Notes: generated from the letters alone by a model not told the origin. Shown: positions 34,744 to 43,458, counted from the first letter of the stretch. The stretch is 64,000 nt of DNA from a bacterium 1XD42-54 (GCA_003612585.1 RAZH01000010.1:107210-171209), one strand, 5' to 3'. Program-made: numbers and translations.

Positions 34744-36150
34744 ATGAGAAATTACACAGAACAGGAAATGAGAGAGATATTAGGACAGGAGATGCAGGTA
34801 TCAGAGCAGGTTGAGGAACGCCTCTCAGACACTTACCGACAGATTCGGACCCAGAAGAGAAAGAGCCGGTTCCATGCATGGCAGGGCGCGGCAGGAACTG
34901 TGGCAGCGTTTTTTGCAGCAGGCGTTTTCTGCGTGAGCAATCCTGTGCTGGCTGCAAAACTGCCTTTTATCGGGCATATTTTTGAAGAGCTGGGAGATGA
35001 GGCGAGCTATGCTGGCGATTACAGCGGCGTGGGGACGCAGCTTGCCGAAGGCGGAGAAAATGCAGAAACGGGAGCATCTGCCGCAGCAGAGATAGCAGGA
35101 AAGGAGAACGGGGCGCAGGAGGTAGCGGGAAATTATTCACAGACTGCAAATGGAATGACGGTAACACTTTCTGAAGTATACTGCAATGATGTGGCTTTGT
35201 ATCTCACCATGGAGCTGAAAGGGGAGGAACCGATTGCGGATCATTTTGAGCTTTATGATGGGAAACCGGTTTTACAGGCACAGGGAACAGCAAAATTCAG
35301 TTTTATGGATGAGGACTGTAGCTTCCAGGAGGTGTTAGACGGAAAATTTGTGGATGATTATACGTATCTTGCCATGTACCGTATGGAATTAGATCCAGTG
35401 TGCACAGACTACAGCGAATTCCATGCAGCGCTGCAGGAGGCGTACGGAGAGGAAGGGCCGTCAAATGATGGTGAGACAGCCCAGTACAGAGATCTGATCA
35501 AAAAGCGTGATCTTCCGGAAAGCTTTGATGTGTCGCTTTCTTTTGACCGTATTTTTGGTGATCGCAAAGACCCAATGTCAATCTATGATGCAGCCAAGGT
35601 GGAGAAGCCTTCTGAGGAAGAGCTAAATGCGATGTCAGACGAAGAATGGAACAGTCATATGATGGAACTGTTTGAATTGGTACCGGATTATAACAATACG
35701 CCAAATCCATATGAGGATTATACTTATGAAGGTCCATATACGTTTGATTTTACCGTACAGGTAGACCATGAGCAGACGGTTACTGTTGAGGTAGAAAACG
35801 ATGCTGCAGGGAAACCTTTTGTATCTTCTGTAACGAAAACACCGTTTGAATTGTATCTGGAAGAACAGGGACTGGAAGAAGCAATAGACCTGGATCCGGT
35901 GCTTGTTGTACTGGATGCAAACGGAAAGCGCATAGAAACAGGAAAACGCGGAGGCAGCCTGAATATGCTTGCCATTGACGGACACGATGTATCAAAAATT
36001 GATATTTACTATATCACATGGGAGGACTTTGAAGGAAAACAGATTAAAGGCAGCTATTTTGACGAGCATGATACAAACGAGTCCGGAGAGACATTGAAAG
36101 ATGTTCTGGATGCATGTAACATGTATCATAAAGAAGTAACGTTCGGATAA
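34744..36150 (+). CDS. DUF4179-type membrane anti-sigma factor
   Basis: The 468-residue protein has a short cytoplasmic part (about residues 1-38), one membrane segment (AAGTVAAFFAAGVFCVSNPVL), KLPFIGHIFEELGD, which is typical for DUF4179, and a large extracytoplasmic beta-rich domain. A Glu/Ala/Gly-rich linker lies at about residues 95-125. By family it should bind and hold the sigma factor encoded immediately upstream. ATG 34744 lies 9 bp after AGGAGG; TTG 34738 is too close. It is followed by a microsatellite and a bidirectional terminator. Confidence 0.85.
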   Translation: MRNYTEQEMREILGQEMQVSEQVEERLSDTYRQIRTQKRKSRFHAWQGAAGTVAAFFAAGVFCVSNPVLAAKLPFIGHIFEELGDEASYAGDYSGVGTQLAEGGENAETGASAAAEIAGKENGAQEVAGNYSQTANGMTVTLSEVYCNDVALYLTMELKGEEPIADHFELYDGKPVLQAQGTAKFSFMDEDCSFQEVLDGKFVDDYTYLAMYRMELDPVCTDYSEFHAALQEAYGEEGPSNDGETAQYRDLIKKRDLPESFDVSLSFDRIFGDRKDPMSIYDAAKVEKPSEEELNAMSDEEWNSHMMELFELVPDYNNTPNPYEDYTYEGPYTFDFTVQVDHEQTVTVEVENDAAGKPFVSSVTKTPFELYLEEQGLEEAIDLDPVLVVLDANGKRIETGKRGGSLNMLAIDGHDVSKIDIYYITWEDFEGKQIKGSYFDEHDTNESGETLKDVLDACNMYHKEVTFG

Positions 36151-36174
36151 AAGATTCCGGAAAAAACAGATAAG

Positions 36175-36202
36175 AATAATAAATAATAAATAATAAATAA
36201 TA
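36175..36202. repeat. 7-bp microsatellite, four AATAATA units
   Basis: Four perfect copies of AATAATA lie between the anti-sigma gene stop and the terminator. The repeat is non-coding and probably variable in copy number. Confidence 0.9.
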
Positions 36203-36204
36203 AA

Positions 36205-36249
36205 AACCAGCTGGGGAACTGTTAAATATTGCCTCAGCTGGTTTTTTCT
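36205..36249. terminator. bidirectional terminator
   Basis: AACCAGCTG on the left pairs with CAGCTGGTT on the right, followed by TTTTTT on the plus strand and by TTTTTATTATT on the minus strand. It serves the anti-sigma gene and the convergent DUF975-like gene. Confidence 0.85.
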
Positions 36250-36265
36250 GTTGTTTTAGTATGAT

Positions 36266-37018
36266 TTACACGTGGGAAGCTGTGCGGTTTTCTGCTTCGT
36301 TCGGGGCACTACGCAACAAATTAAGGTAAAACAGCGTTTGCGTGACGTGCAGGTAGGGAAAAGCGAACAGGAATCCGATTCCAAGTGAGATGAGACAGAG
36401 AATTCCGACGCCGATGAAGGACAGGAGCAGGTAAAATTGGCGTCCCATATTGCCGGAGGTAAGGTCCCAGCTTTCTGTAAGCAGCTTCCAGGTCGTTTTC
36501 CATGGTCCGTCGCAATGAAGAAAAATAACCAGGCTAAAATGAAGCATCATCCAGATCAGCACAGCTCCGAGAAGAAGGATCAAGATAAACGGAATCAGAG
36601 GAATGGCAGCTCCGTGTACAAAATAGCGGAACGCTTCAAGAAGCCGGTCGAAGCAGTAAAAAAGTCCGGTCTGAAGGAGCAGCTGGACAACAGCGTAAAC
36701 GGCAATGGGTTCCGGATGATTGGAAAAAGCGGAAAAAAGATCCGAAAACCGAAAAGACGCTCCGCGTGCGAGATTCAGATAAATGCGTATCATACCTGCT
36801 TGCAGGATACAATAAACCATGTTGCATAAAACAAGGGTGGCAAAATACAGAACAAGTCCCAAGATTCCGGGCGCTGCCGGAACTGCATGAACAAGAAGAT
36901 AATTGAGCCCTACATTGGCAAATGCCATGAATGCTGTGATAAGTGCCATGAAGCTGTATTTTCCATTTAAAAGAAGGCGTGCCTGACTTTTCAGGTCGCG
37001 TATTTTGGGTTTTCTCAT
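36266..37018 (-). CDS. DUF975-like multi-span membrane protein
   Basis: The 250-residue protein starts KPKIRDLKSQARLLLNGKY, the amphipathic N-terminus of DUF975 proteins, and has about six membrane segments and a GPWKTTWKLLTESWDLTSGN loop typical for the family. Function is unknown. The ATG overlaps the stop of the upstream gene by 4 bp. GGAGAGGAGA precedes it. Confidence 0.8.
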   Translation of the reverse strand: MRKPKIRDLKSQARLLLNGKYSFMALITAFMAFANVGLNYLLVHAVPAAPGILGLVLYFATLVLCNMVYCILQAGMIRIYLNLARGASFRFSDLFSAFSNHPEPIAVYAVVQLLLQTGLFYCFDRLLEAFRYFVHGAAIPLIPFILILLLGAVLIWMMLHFSLVIFLHCDGPWKTTWKLLTESWDLTSGNMGRQFYLLLSFIGVGILCLISLGIGFLFAFPYLHVTQTLFYLNLLRSAPNEAENRTASHV

Positions 37019-37551
37019 ACGAATGTCTCCTCTCCATTTTTAAAACTGTAGGGCGGTTCTCCAAAGAAATCTGTTCCAGGATAAACACCGTCGTTTAAAA
37101 AATAGCTATTTGGATCGGTATTATTTTCCGGAATAGCAGGCTCCTGATCTGGAAGAATAGGGTCCTGATTTTTATCATCAGAGAGGAAGGGAAAAAGGTC
37201 TTCCAGCGTCATAGAAGGATCGCCGGTATATGCTTTCAGATAATATTCCAGAGCCGCACGCTGCTTAGGATCTGTGAAGACCCGGTACATGGAGACACTG
37301 GTCAGTAGAATGCTGGCTGTGATACCGCACAGACCACAGGTAATTGCAAAAAAACAGCGCGGTGTCATACGGGTTCGCCCTGTGCGTGAAAGGAGTGCAC
37401 AGAGGATGGCGAGTGCTCCGCAGGGAAGCGCTACATAAAAAATACTGCAAAGCAAAACCGAGATAATTCCGAGCGTAAAGGAAGCCCGGGCCATGCTGTT
37501 TTGCTGCAAATATGGGGGTGTATTCTTTTCGTACATATCGTTTTCGTACAT
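37015..37551 (-). CDS. DUF4190-like membrane protein
   Basis: The 178-residue protein has a Met/Asn/Tyr-rich N-terminus, two membrane segments (about 24-54 and 68-88: ASFTLGIISVLLCSIFYV is the first) and a Pro/Asp-rich extracytoplasmic tail. The N-terminal hydrophobic pair resembles DUF4190. It is translationally coupled to the DUF975-like gene, so both probably act together in the envelope. ATG 37551 is used; 37536 is also possible. Confidence 0.7.
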   Translation of the reverse strand: MYENDMYEKNTPPYLQQNSMARASFTLGIISVLLCSIFYVALPCGALAILCALLSRTGRTRMTPRCFFAITCGLCGITASILLTSVSMYRVFTDPKQRAALEYYLKAYTGDPSMTLEDLFPFLSDDKNQDPILPDQEPAIPENNTDPNSYFLNDGVYPGTDFFGEPPYSFKNGEETFV

Positions 37552-37582
37552 GATTTAACCTCGTTTCCGGATTCTTTGCTCC

Positions 37583-37611
37583 ATGGTATCACAAACGGAG
37601 GTGTCTGACAA
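37583..37611 (-). promoter_or_regulatory. promoter of the DUF4190-DUF975 pair
   Basis: On the minus strand TTGTCA (37611-37606) and TACCAT (37588-37583) are 17 bp apart, 32 bp upstream of the first ATG. Confidence 0.5.
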
Positions 37612-37673
37612 GAAAGAATCAGTCCTTCCGGTTCAGCACGGAAATTTTGACGCAAGGAAGCGGAAAATAAAAC

Positions 37674-37725
37674 TTGCACGATTAGATGTATAGTGATAAT
37701 ATATACATAGTAATACAAAGTATTA
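37674..37725 (+). promoter_or_regulatory. padR promoter with two inverted-repeat operators
   Basis: TTGCAC (37674-37679) and TAATAT (37697-37702) are 17 bp apart. A 7-bp inverted repeat, ATGTATA at 37686-37692 and TATACAT at 37702-37708, frames the -10. A second repeat, TAATAC-AAA-GTATTA, lies at 37711-37725. PadR proteins bind ATGT/ACAT-type dyads, so autorepression is likely. Confidence 0.7.
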
Positions 37726-37735
37726 GGGAGAAAAA

Positions 37736-38083
37736 ATGACTGAAAAATATGAGCGCCAGATGAAAAAAGGAATACTGGATTTACTTGTTCTGAAACTATT
37801 GAACAGGCAGCCGAAATACGGCTATCAGCTGATCAGTGAACTTCGCGATCAAAGCGATGGAATTTTTGTGCTGAAAGAAGGGACACTGTATCCGATTTTA
37901 TACCGGCTGGAGGACGACGGATTGATAGAGAGCAGATGGAGTGAACCGGAGGGAAAGCAGGTACCGAGAAAATACTATGCAATGACGGAGAAGGGAAAGA
38001 CAGCGCTGGGAGAGATTCGGCAGGTATGGGAACAGATTGCTTTTGGGGTCGCGAAATTTCTGGATGGAGGCGAGGCAGAATGA
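37736..38083 (+). CDS. PadR-family transcriptional regulator
   Basis: The 115-residue protein shows the PadR winged helix: KKGILDLLVLKLLNRQPKYGYQLISEL, then LKEGTLYPILYRLEDDGLIES and PRKYYAMTEKGK. The short C-terminal helix puts it in the small PadR group that is typically linked to DUF1700/HAAS proteins. TATTAGGGAG precedes the ATG. The stop overlaps the ATG of the next gene (ATGA). Confidence 0.92.
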   Translation: MTEKYERQMKKGILDLLVLKLLNRQPKYGYQLISELRDQSDGIFVLKEGTLYPILYRLEDDGLIESRWSEPEGKQVPRKYYAMTEKGKTALGEIRQVWEQIAFGVAKFLDGGEAE

Positions 38084-38727
38084 TAGCAGAAAAATACGTG
38101 GGTAAAATTGTAAGAAAGTTAAAATGTTCCCGCAAACGGCAGGTTGAAATACGTCGGCAGCTTCTTTCTGATATAGAGGCAGAGCTGGAGAGTGGGGAGA
38201 CATTTGAGATTGTCATGGAGAGGATGGGAACCCCGACAAATGTTGCACAGGAGTTCAACCAGGATATGCCGGAAGAGGAAAAACGGTGCTTTGTGAGGCG
38301 ACGGAGATTGAAATTCATCGGAGTGCTCCTGGCAGTCCTTTTTTTGGCAGGCGTGCTTCTCTACTGGTTTTTTCCAAAAGCAGGTGCATTGACCGATGGC
38401 AAAAATTTTCGGCAATCAGACGTAGAAGCGATGGCTCAGAACGTCATACGGCTTTTAAACGAGAACGATCTGGATACGCTCAGGCAGGAAGCAACCGGAC
38501 TGATCGTCGATTATCTGACATCAGAAAAACTGGATGAGGCGCGCAGCACGGTGGCGCAGGAGTGGGGTGATTTTCAGAAATTCGGCAGAAGCTACATGTC
38601 AGAGATTGTGCAGCAGGGCAAGGCGTATGCTGCGATAGAGTTGACTGCACAGTATGAGCATGTGATGGTTACGTACACACTGTCCTTTGATGAAGAGATG
38701 AGGTTGTGCGCACTATATATGAAATAG
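38080..38727 (+). CDS. HAAS/DUF1700-like membrane protein with DUF3887-like domain
   Basis: The 215-residue protein has an N-terminal helical HAAS-type domain (residues of about 1-65, EIRRQLLSDIEAELESG), one membrane segment (about 76-96) and an extracytoplasmic domain (about 110-215) resembling DUF3887. In this gene order such proteins are cofactors of PadR regulation or envelope signalling. It is translationally coupled to padR at 38080. Confidence 0.75.
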   Translation: MIAEKYVGKIVRKLKCSRKRQVEIRRQLLSDIEAELESGETFEIVMERMGTPTNVAQEFNQDMPEEEKRCFVRRRRLKFIGVLLAVLFLAGVLLYWFFPKAGALTDGKNFRQSDVEAMAQNVIRLLNENDLDTLRQEATGLIVDYLTSEKLDEARSTVAQEWGDFQKFGRSYMSEIVQQGKAYAAIELTAQYEHVMVTYTLSFDEEMRLCALYMK

Positions 38728-38847
38728 TTTTGTACGGTTGTTCCCATATCGCGGGAAGTGAAGCGTGGACAGTATGTGAGCATGGAATACTGTATCTGAA
38801 AGGATTTTGCGGAAGGTGATGTGTTTGTGAATGTGAGGAGGATGATT

Positions 38848-39246
38848 TTGAGAATCAAGGGTAAAACGGCATGGTGGTTTTGGTTGGTTTATGGTGGTGC
38901 AACGGGAATGACGTTGTATGGACTAATTTTCTCGAGGGAGGATATTTGGGCATTGGTTTTGGGGATGGTGACGATTCAGGCAGTTTTTTTGCCGATTATG
39001 TTGCGCAATTACGTGATGATTGAAGATGGAAAATTAACGGTGTATTTTGGGTTTGGGAAGGAGTCGATTCCGATAGAAGAAATCGTGGAAGTACGCCGGA
39101 CCTGTGATCCGATTGCTTCGAGCGCAGCCTCCCTGGACCGACTTGTCATAAAAAGCAGGCGCCAGGAAGTCATGTGCTCCGTTTGCGAGAAAGACCAGCT
39201 GTTTCAGGTGCTGCTAAAGTGCAACCCCAATATAAAAATCAATTAG
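38848..39246 (+). CDS. small membrane protein with PH-like domain
   Basis: About 132 residues: two membrane segments (TAWWFWLVYGGATGMTLYGL and DIWALVLGMVTIQAVFLPIM) and a C-terminal bacterial PH-like beta domain (VMIEDGKLTVYFGFGKESIPIEEIVEVRR is its first part). TTG 38848 sits 6 bp after AGGAGG; GTG 38821 after AAGGTG is an alternative that would add nine residues. Function is unknown. It lies 120 bp after the padR operon, probably on the same transcript. Confidence 0.65.
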   Translation: MRIKGKTAWWFWLVYGGATGMTLYGLIFSREDIWALVLGMVTIQAVFLPIMLRNYVMIEDGKLTVYFGFGKESIPIEEIVEVRRTCDPIASSAASLDRLVIKSRRQEVMCSVCEKDQLFQVLLKCNPNIKIN

Positions 39247-39270
39247 TTTTTTATTTGGAAAGGAGTATCT

Positions 39271-39672
39271 ATGGGTTTCTGGATCTTTATGTTGTGTTCG
39301 AACCTGACCTTGCCACTTCTTATGATTTTTTTCGGAAAACATTTTCAAAATCATCCGCCACGGGAGATTAACGCAATATACGGATACCGCACAAGACGTT
39401 CGCGGGCCAGCGGGGAAGCATGGCTGTTTGCGCAGCAGCATTTTGGAAGGCTGTGGTACCGACAGGGCAGAATTTTGATTCCACTTACGGTGCTTGCGAT
39501 GCTGCCGGTATTCGGAGGGTCGGAAGAAACTGTGGGTATCTGGGGAAGTATCGTTTGCCTCATACTGTGTGCAGCGTTTTTGTCGCCGTGTTATTTTACG
39601 GAAAAAGCGCTGAAAGGACAGTTTGACGAAATGGGGAAGCCGATCGTTTGTAAGTATGAAAACAAAGATTAA
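39271..39672 (+). CDS. SdpI-family membrane protein
   Basis: The 133-residue protein contains REINAIYGYRTRRSRASGEAW, the GYRT signature of the SdpI/YhfL family, between a first membrane segment and two C-terminal ones. SdpI itself gives immunity to a sporulation killing peptide, but most members are uncharacterised. GGAAAGGAG precedes the ATG. It is the last gene of the padR-linked group. Confidence 0.75.
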   Translation: MGFWIFMLCSNLTLPLLMIFFGKHFQNHPPREINAIYGYRTRRSRASGEAWLFAQQHFGRLWYRQGRILIPLTVLAMLPVFGGSEETVGIWGSIVCLILCAAFLSPCYFTEKALKGQFDEMGKPIVCKYENKD

Positions 39673-39695
39673 TAGGAATTTACTCCAATAAATTG

Positions 39696-39724
39696 TTGAC
39701 GTGAAATAACAAACGTAGTAGAAT
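39696..39724 (+). promoter_or_regulatory. promoter of the liv-creatininase operon
   Basis: TTGACG at 39696-39701 and TAGAAT at 39719-39724 are 17 bp apart. The predicted start is near 39731, which gives a leader of about 180 nt with the structured RNA and the terminator described next. Confidence 0.75.
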
Positions 39725-39758
39725 ATACCCAAATTTACAGTTACATAAGTAATCAATA

Positions 39759-39818
39759 CCGGGTAAAGGATATACGGTTCGCCCGGAGCATGTTTGCAGA
39801 ACAGGGAACCGTACATGC
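39759..39818 (+). ncRNA. kissing-loop riboswitch candidate (guanidine-IV/mepA-like architecture)
   Basis: Hairpin A: CCGGG (39759-39763) with CCCGG (39782-39786). Hairpin B: GCATGT (39788-39793) with ACATGC (39813-39818). The loop of A contains ACGGTTC (39774-39780), fully complementary to GAACCGT (39806-39812) in the loop of B, which gives a 7-bp loop-loop helix. An intrinsic terminator follows 25 nt later, before livG. This is the layout of a transcriptional riboswitch. Two adjacent hairpins with kissing loops is what I remember for guanidine-IV RNAs, but the ligand is not proven. Confidence 0.65.
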
Positions 39819-39843
39819 AAAAGATAATAGGAAACAGATATAC

Positions 39844-39885
39844 AAAGACAAAGGCGTCGTTTGAAAAGAGCCTTTGTCTTTTTTT
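39844..39885 (+). terminator. leader terminator (attenuator) before livG
   Basis: AAAGACAAAGGC (39844-39855) pairs perfectly with GCCTTTGTCTTT (39870-39881), followed by more T residues. It lies between the promoter and the first gene, so transcription of the operon must be controlled by read-through. Confidence 0.9.
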
Positions 39886-39913
39886 ATATCAATTGGGAAA
39901 GAAGGGAAAATCA

Positions 39914-40696
39914 TTGAAGACGTGTCTTAATATCAGCGGACTTGGGATGCAGTTTAAAGGCGTAAAAGCGGTACAGAATGTGTCCATGAATCTGGAAGAG
40001 GGGAAATTATACGCACTGATAGGAACGAATGGCGCAGGCAAGACGACGATTATTAATATGATTTCTGGCGTATTGAAACCGACTGCAGGAACCATCTGTT
40101 TTCAGGAAACAGATATCACAGGAATGCGTCCTGACCGGATTGCAAAGATGGGCGTGACGAGAACGTATCAGAACCTCCGGCTGTTCAAAAAAATGACGGT
40201 ACTTGATAATGTGCTGATGGGAGCCCAGATGCACAGTACCTGTGGAGCGTGGGAATCAGTATTTCAGACGTCAAGGTTTCGTGAAAACGAAAAAAGCATG
40301 CGGGAGCACGCAAGAAAGATGCTGGATATCATGGGGATTGCCGCATTCGAAAAGGAATTTGCAGGTTCTCTTCCGTATGGAAATCAGAGAAAGCTTGAGA
40401 TAGCCAGAATTCTTGCCAGCAACCCGAAACTGCTTCTTCTCGATGAGCCGGCAGCCGGTATGAATCCGCAGGAAAGCCATGAGCTGGTGGACATTATCAG
40501 GGGTATACAAAAGGAATTTGGATTGACCATTCTTTTAATTGAACATGACATGAAGGTGGTCATGAACCTCTGTGAGTATATTTACTGCATGGCAGCAGGC
40601 GAAGTGATCGCGGAGGGCGGGCCGGAAGCGATACGGAACAATCCAAGGGTAATAGAAGCATATTTGGGAAAGAGGGCAAGCCATGTTACAAATTAA
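39914..40696 (+). CDS. livG: Liv-type ABC transporter ATP-binding protein LivG
   Basis: The first ATPase of a branched-chain-amino-acid-type (HAAT) importer. The 260-residue reading has Walker A GTNGAGKTT, the LivG-type signature LPYGNQRKLEIARIL and Walker B LLLLDEPAAGMN, with the LivG C-terminal extension. The start is probably TTG 39914 with AAGGGA 7 bp upstream; the open frame before it runs through the terminator. Its end overlaps livF by 14 bp. Confidence 0.9.
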   Translation: MKTCLNISGLGMQFKGVKAVQNVSMNLEEGKLYALIGTNGAGKTTIINMISGVLKPTAGTICFQETDITGMRPDRIAKMGVTRTYQNLRLFKKMTVLDNVLMGAQMHSTCGAWESVFQTSRFRENEKSMREHARKMLDIMGIAAFEKEFAGSLPYGNQRKLEIARILASNPKLLLLDEPAAGMNPQESHELVDIIRGIQKEFGLTILLIEHDMKVVMNLCEYIYCMAAGEVIAEGGPEAIRNNPRVIEAYLGKRASHVTN

Positions 40697-41390
40697 AGAC
40701 TTAAGTGTAAAGTATGATAATATTCAGGTTCTCCATGGCATATCAATGGATATCCAGGATGGAGAGCTGGTTGCTTTGATTGGGGCAAACGGGGCGGGAA
40801 AGACCACGGCTCTGACGACGATTTCGGGAGTAAAACGGTCTTTTGACGGAGAAATTGTTTACAATGGAAAAAACATTACAAAGGCCAGTACAGATGAAAT
40901 TGTCCGGTTGGGAGTTGTGCAGGTACCGGAGGGCAGGCAGATTTTTTCAAAGATGACAATTGAGGAGAATCTGATTCTGGGCGCTTATACAGAAAGTGAT
41001 TCTGCACGGCAGAAAGCCAATATGGAGCGGGGCTTTGAAATGTTTCCGATTCTCCGGGAGCGAAAAAAACAGCTGGCCGGAACTCTTTCCGGCGGGGAAC
41101 AGCAGATGCTGGCAATCGCGAGAGCGCTTATGAGCAACCCGAAACTGCTTCTTCTTGATGAACCGTCCATGGGCCTGTCACCGCTTATGACAGAGCAGGT
41201 ATTCGATGCAATCGTCACACTGAATGAGAGCGGGACAACGATCCTGCTGGTAGAGCAGAATGCATTTGATGCGCTGGAAATTTCCAGACGGGCCTATGTG
41301 ATGGAAAATGGTGTGATTACGCGAGAAGGAAAAAGCAGCGACCTGATGGAAGATCCTGCAATCAAGCGTGCATATCTGGGAGGTGATTAG
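40683..41390 (+). CDS. livF: Liv-type ABC transporter ATP-binding protein LivF
   Basis: The second ATPase of the importer, 235 residues. Walker A is GANGAGKTT, the signature is LSGGEQQMLAIARAL, and Walker B is LLLLDEPSMGL. LivF pairs with LivG to drive transport through LivH/LivM. The ATG overlaps the end of livG and the stop is 2 bp before livH, so translation is coupled. Confidence 0.93.
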   Translation: MLQIKDLSVKYDNIQVLHGISMDIQDGELVALIGANGAGKTTALTTISGVKRSFDGEIVYNGKNITKASTDEIVRLGVVQVPEGRQIFSKMTIEENLILGAYTESDSARQKANMERGFEMFPILRERKKQLAGTLSGGEQQMLAIARALMSNPKLLLLDEPSMGLSPLMTEQVFDAIVTLNESGTTILLVEQNAFDALEISRRAYVMENGVITREGKSSDLMEDPAIKRAYLGGD

Positions 41391-41392
41391 AG

Positions 41393-42289
41393 ATGAGTTT
41401 CAATTACATACTCGGGCAGCTGATAAACGGAATAAAGCTCGGAAGTATTTATGCAATTATAGCGATTGGTTATTCCATGGTATATGGCATATTAAGACTG
41501 ATAAACTTTGCGCATGGCGATTTGCTTACAGTTGGCGTTTATACCATGCTTGTACTGATGGGGTTTTCCGGTCTGCCCATCTGGCTTGTGATTCTTGCTG
41601 GCTGTATTGTTTCAATTATGGTGGGAATGACGATGGAGAGGCTGGTGTACCGGCCCCTGCGTGGCTCCGGTGAAGAGACGACGCTGATCTCATCCCTGGC
41701 AGTTTCTGTTTTTTTACAGAATTTAATCAGCATGATATTTACACCGCAGAAAAAGGCGTTTCATCTTCCGGATTTCCTGACGGTAAATCATTCCCTCGGT
41801 CCGGTTTCCCTGTCTACCATCAATATACTGACGATGATATCAATCGTTGTGATACTGATTGCACTGACACTGCTTTTGAAGAAAACAAAAATCGGTATGG
41901 CGATGCGCGCATGCTCAGACAATCTGGCGGCGTCTCAGCTTATGGGAATCAAAATCAATAACGTAGTTGTAGTTGCCTTTGTGATCGGTTCCGGGCTGGC
42001 GGCTCTGACTGGGGTGATGCTTGCAGGCGAATACAAGACAATTGAGCCGCTGATGGGATTTGTGCCGGGACTGAAAGCATTCTGTGCCGCTGTTCTGGGC
42101 GGCATCGGAAGCCTGAACGGGGCGGTACTCGGCGGATTTATCATTGGCATTGCTGAGGTGCTGTTTGCCGGGCTGATGCCTTCTGATATAACACCGTACC
42201 GCGATGCATTTATTTTCTTTTTGCTGATTGTGGTTCTTCTCGTTAAGCCAAACGGTATTTTAGGAAGCTCGGAAGGGGGAAGAAGCTGA
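41393..42289 (+). CDS. livH: Liv-type permease LivH
   Basis: The 298-residue permease has about eight membrane segments and typical motifs: NGIKLGSIYAIIAIGYSMVYGI with INFAHGD, and later AVLGGIGSLNGAVLGG. The same permease class serves amino acids, short amides and urea, so the substrate cannot be set from this gene alone. The last base of its stop is the first base of the livM start. Confidence 0.92.
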   Translation: MSFNYILGQLINGIKLGSIYAIIAIGYSMVYGILRLINFAHGDLLTVGVYTMLVLMGFSGLPIWLVILAGCIVSIMVGMTMERLVYRPLRGSGEETTLISSLAVSVFLQNLISMIFTPQKKAFHLPDFLTVNHSLGPVSLSTINILTMISIVVILIALTLLLKKTKIGMAMRACSDNLAASQLMGIKINNVVVVAFVIGSGLAALTGVMLAGEYKTIEPLMGFVPGLKAFCAAVLGGIGSLNGAVLGGFIIGIAEVLFAGLMPSDITPYRDAFIFFLLIVVLLVKPNGILGSSEGGRS

Positions 42290-43404
42290 TGAAATACAGA
42301 GAGAATGCGGCAGTACGATTCGTATGTTTTGTTTTACTGCCATTGTTGATACTGATCTATAGCGCGATCAACCGTGGCCATTATTATTCAGATTTGATTT
42401 GTCTTTTTGGCATTCATCTGATTCTGGCTACCAGCCTGAATCTTGTAAACGGGTTTTCGGGCATGTTTTCTATGGGGCACGCGGCATTTATGGCAGTCGG
42501 TGCGTATACGTCTGCACTGCTGACGATATCGGAGACACAAAAGGCGAGAATATCCGGGCTCCCGGAGTGGTTTCAGAAGTTCACGCTTCCGTTTCCACTG
42601 GCACTGCTGTGTGCAGGACTTGTAGCAGCATTGCTGGCTTTGCTGATCGGTTTTCCGGTACTGCGGCTGAAAAGTCACTATCTTTCCGTGGCGACGCTTG
42701 GACTTATCGTGATCGTGCGGGCGTTTCTCGATAATGAGGATCAGTTTACGAACGGAGCGAGAGGGATTACAGGGCTTCCGTCGTACTCCACAATTTTCAG
42801 TGTATTTTTGACAGGCCTGATTCTGTTGTATATCATGTACCGCCTGATTCGATGTTCCTCTTACGGACGCGGTCTGATTGCGATGCGGGATGATGATGTG
42901 GCGGCACAAACGCTGGGCGTACGGATCGTGACAAAGAAGATTTCTATTTTCTGCCTCAGTGCATTTGCGGCAGGGATTGGCGGTGCGTTGTGGGGACACC
43001 TCCAAACTGTAATTTCAGGTCAGTTTTTCTATTTTACGGACAGCTTTGAAATCGTGGAGATGTCGATTATCGGTGGTATGTATTCCCTGAGCGGCGGCAT
43101 TGTGGGTGCATTGGTGATGACATTTCTGCCGGAAATACTGGCACCGCTTGAGACCGGGATCATGATAGGCGGATTTCAGCTGCCGGAGCTTTACGGAGCC
43201 TCCAATTTGATTATGGCAGTATTTTTGATCCTTCTTATTATCTTCAGAAGACAGGGGATTCTTGGAGACAGTGAGATTATTGTTGAGAGCATTTTTTCAA
43301 AAAGTACCTATACGGGGATATTTAAAGCTGAAACGTACCGGAAGCTTGTGGATATTACAAAAGCAAAGCTGACAGGGAAGAAAAAAGAGAAAACGGCAAA
43401 ATAA
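42289..43404 (+). CDS. livM: Liv-type permease LivM
   Basis: The 371-residue permease has about nine to ten membrane segments, the NLVNGFSGMFSMGHAAFMAVGAY motif of LivM and the GGMYSLSGGIVGALV loop. The C-terminal tail (ITKAKLTGKKKEKTAK) is basic and cytoplasmic. It forms the channel with LivH. It is followed by livK after 54 bp. Confidence 0.92.
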   Translation: MKYRENAAVRFVCFVLLPLLILIYSAINRGHYYSDLICLFGIHLILATSLNLVNGFSGMFSMGHAAFMAVGAYTSALLTISETQKARISGLPEWFQKFTLPFPLALLCAGLVAALLALLIGFPVLRLKSHYLSVATLGLIVIVRAFLDNEDQFTNGARGITGLPSYSTIFSVFLTGLILLYIMYRLIRCSSYGRGLIAMRDDDVAAQTLGVRIVTKKISIFCLSAFAAGIGGALWGHLQTVISGQFFYFTDSFEIVEMSIIGGMYSLSGGIVGALVMTFLPEILAPLETGIMIGGFQLPELYGASNLIMAVFLILLIIFRRQGILGDSEIIVESIFSKSTYTGIFKAETYRKLVDITKAKLTGKKKEKTAK

Positions 43405-43458
43405 AAGGATATGTACTCAGCAAAGAGTTCATATAGATAATTAAAGGAGGAAGAAACT

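Noticed and set aside
36175..36202. AATAATA repeats as a possible phase-variation switch
   Set aside because: They lie after the stop codon and before a terminator, in no promoter spacer and no coding frame, so a switching role is unlikely.
39740..39830. ykkC-type (guanidine-I or ppGpp) riboswitch before the liv operon
   Set aside because: ppGpp-class ykkC RNAs can precede branched-chain transporters, but I see none of the conserved ykkC core sequence here. The kissing-loop layout fits another class better.
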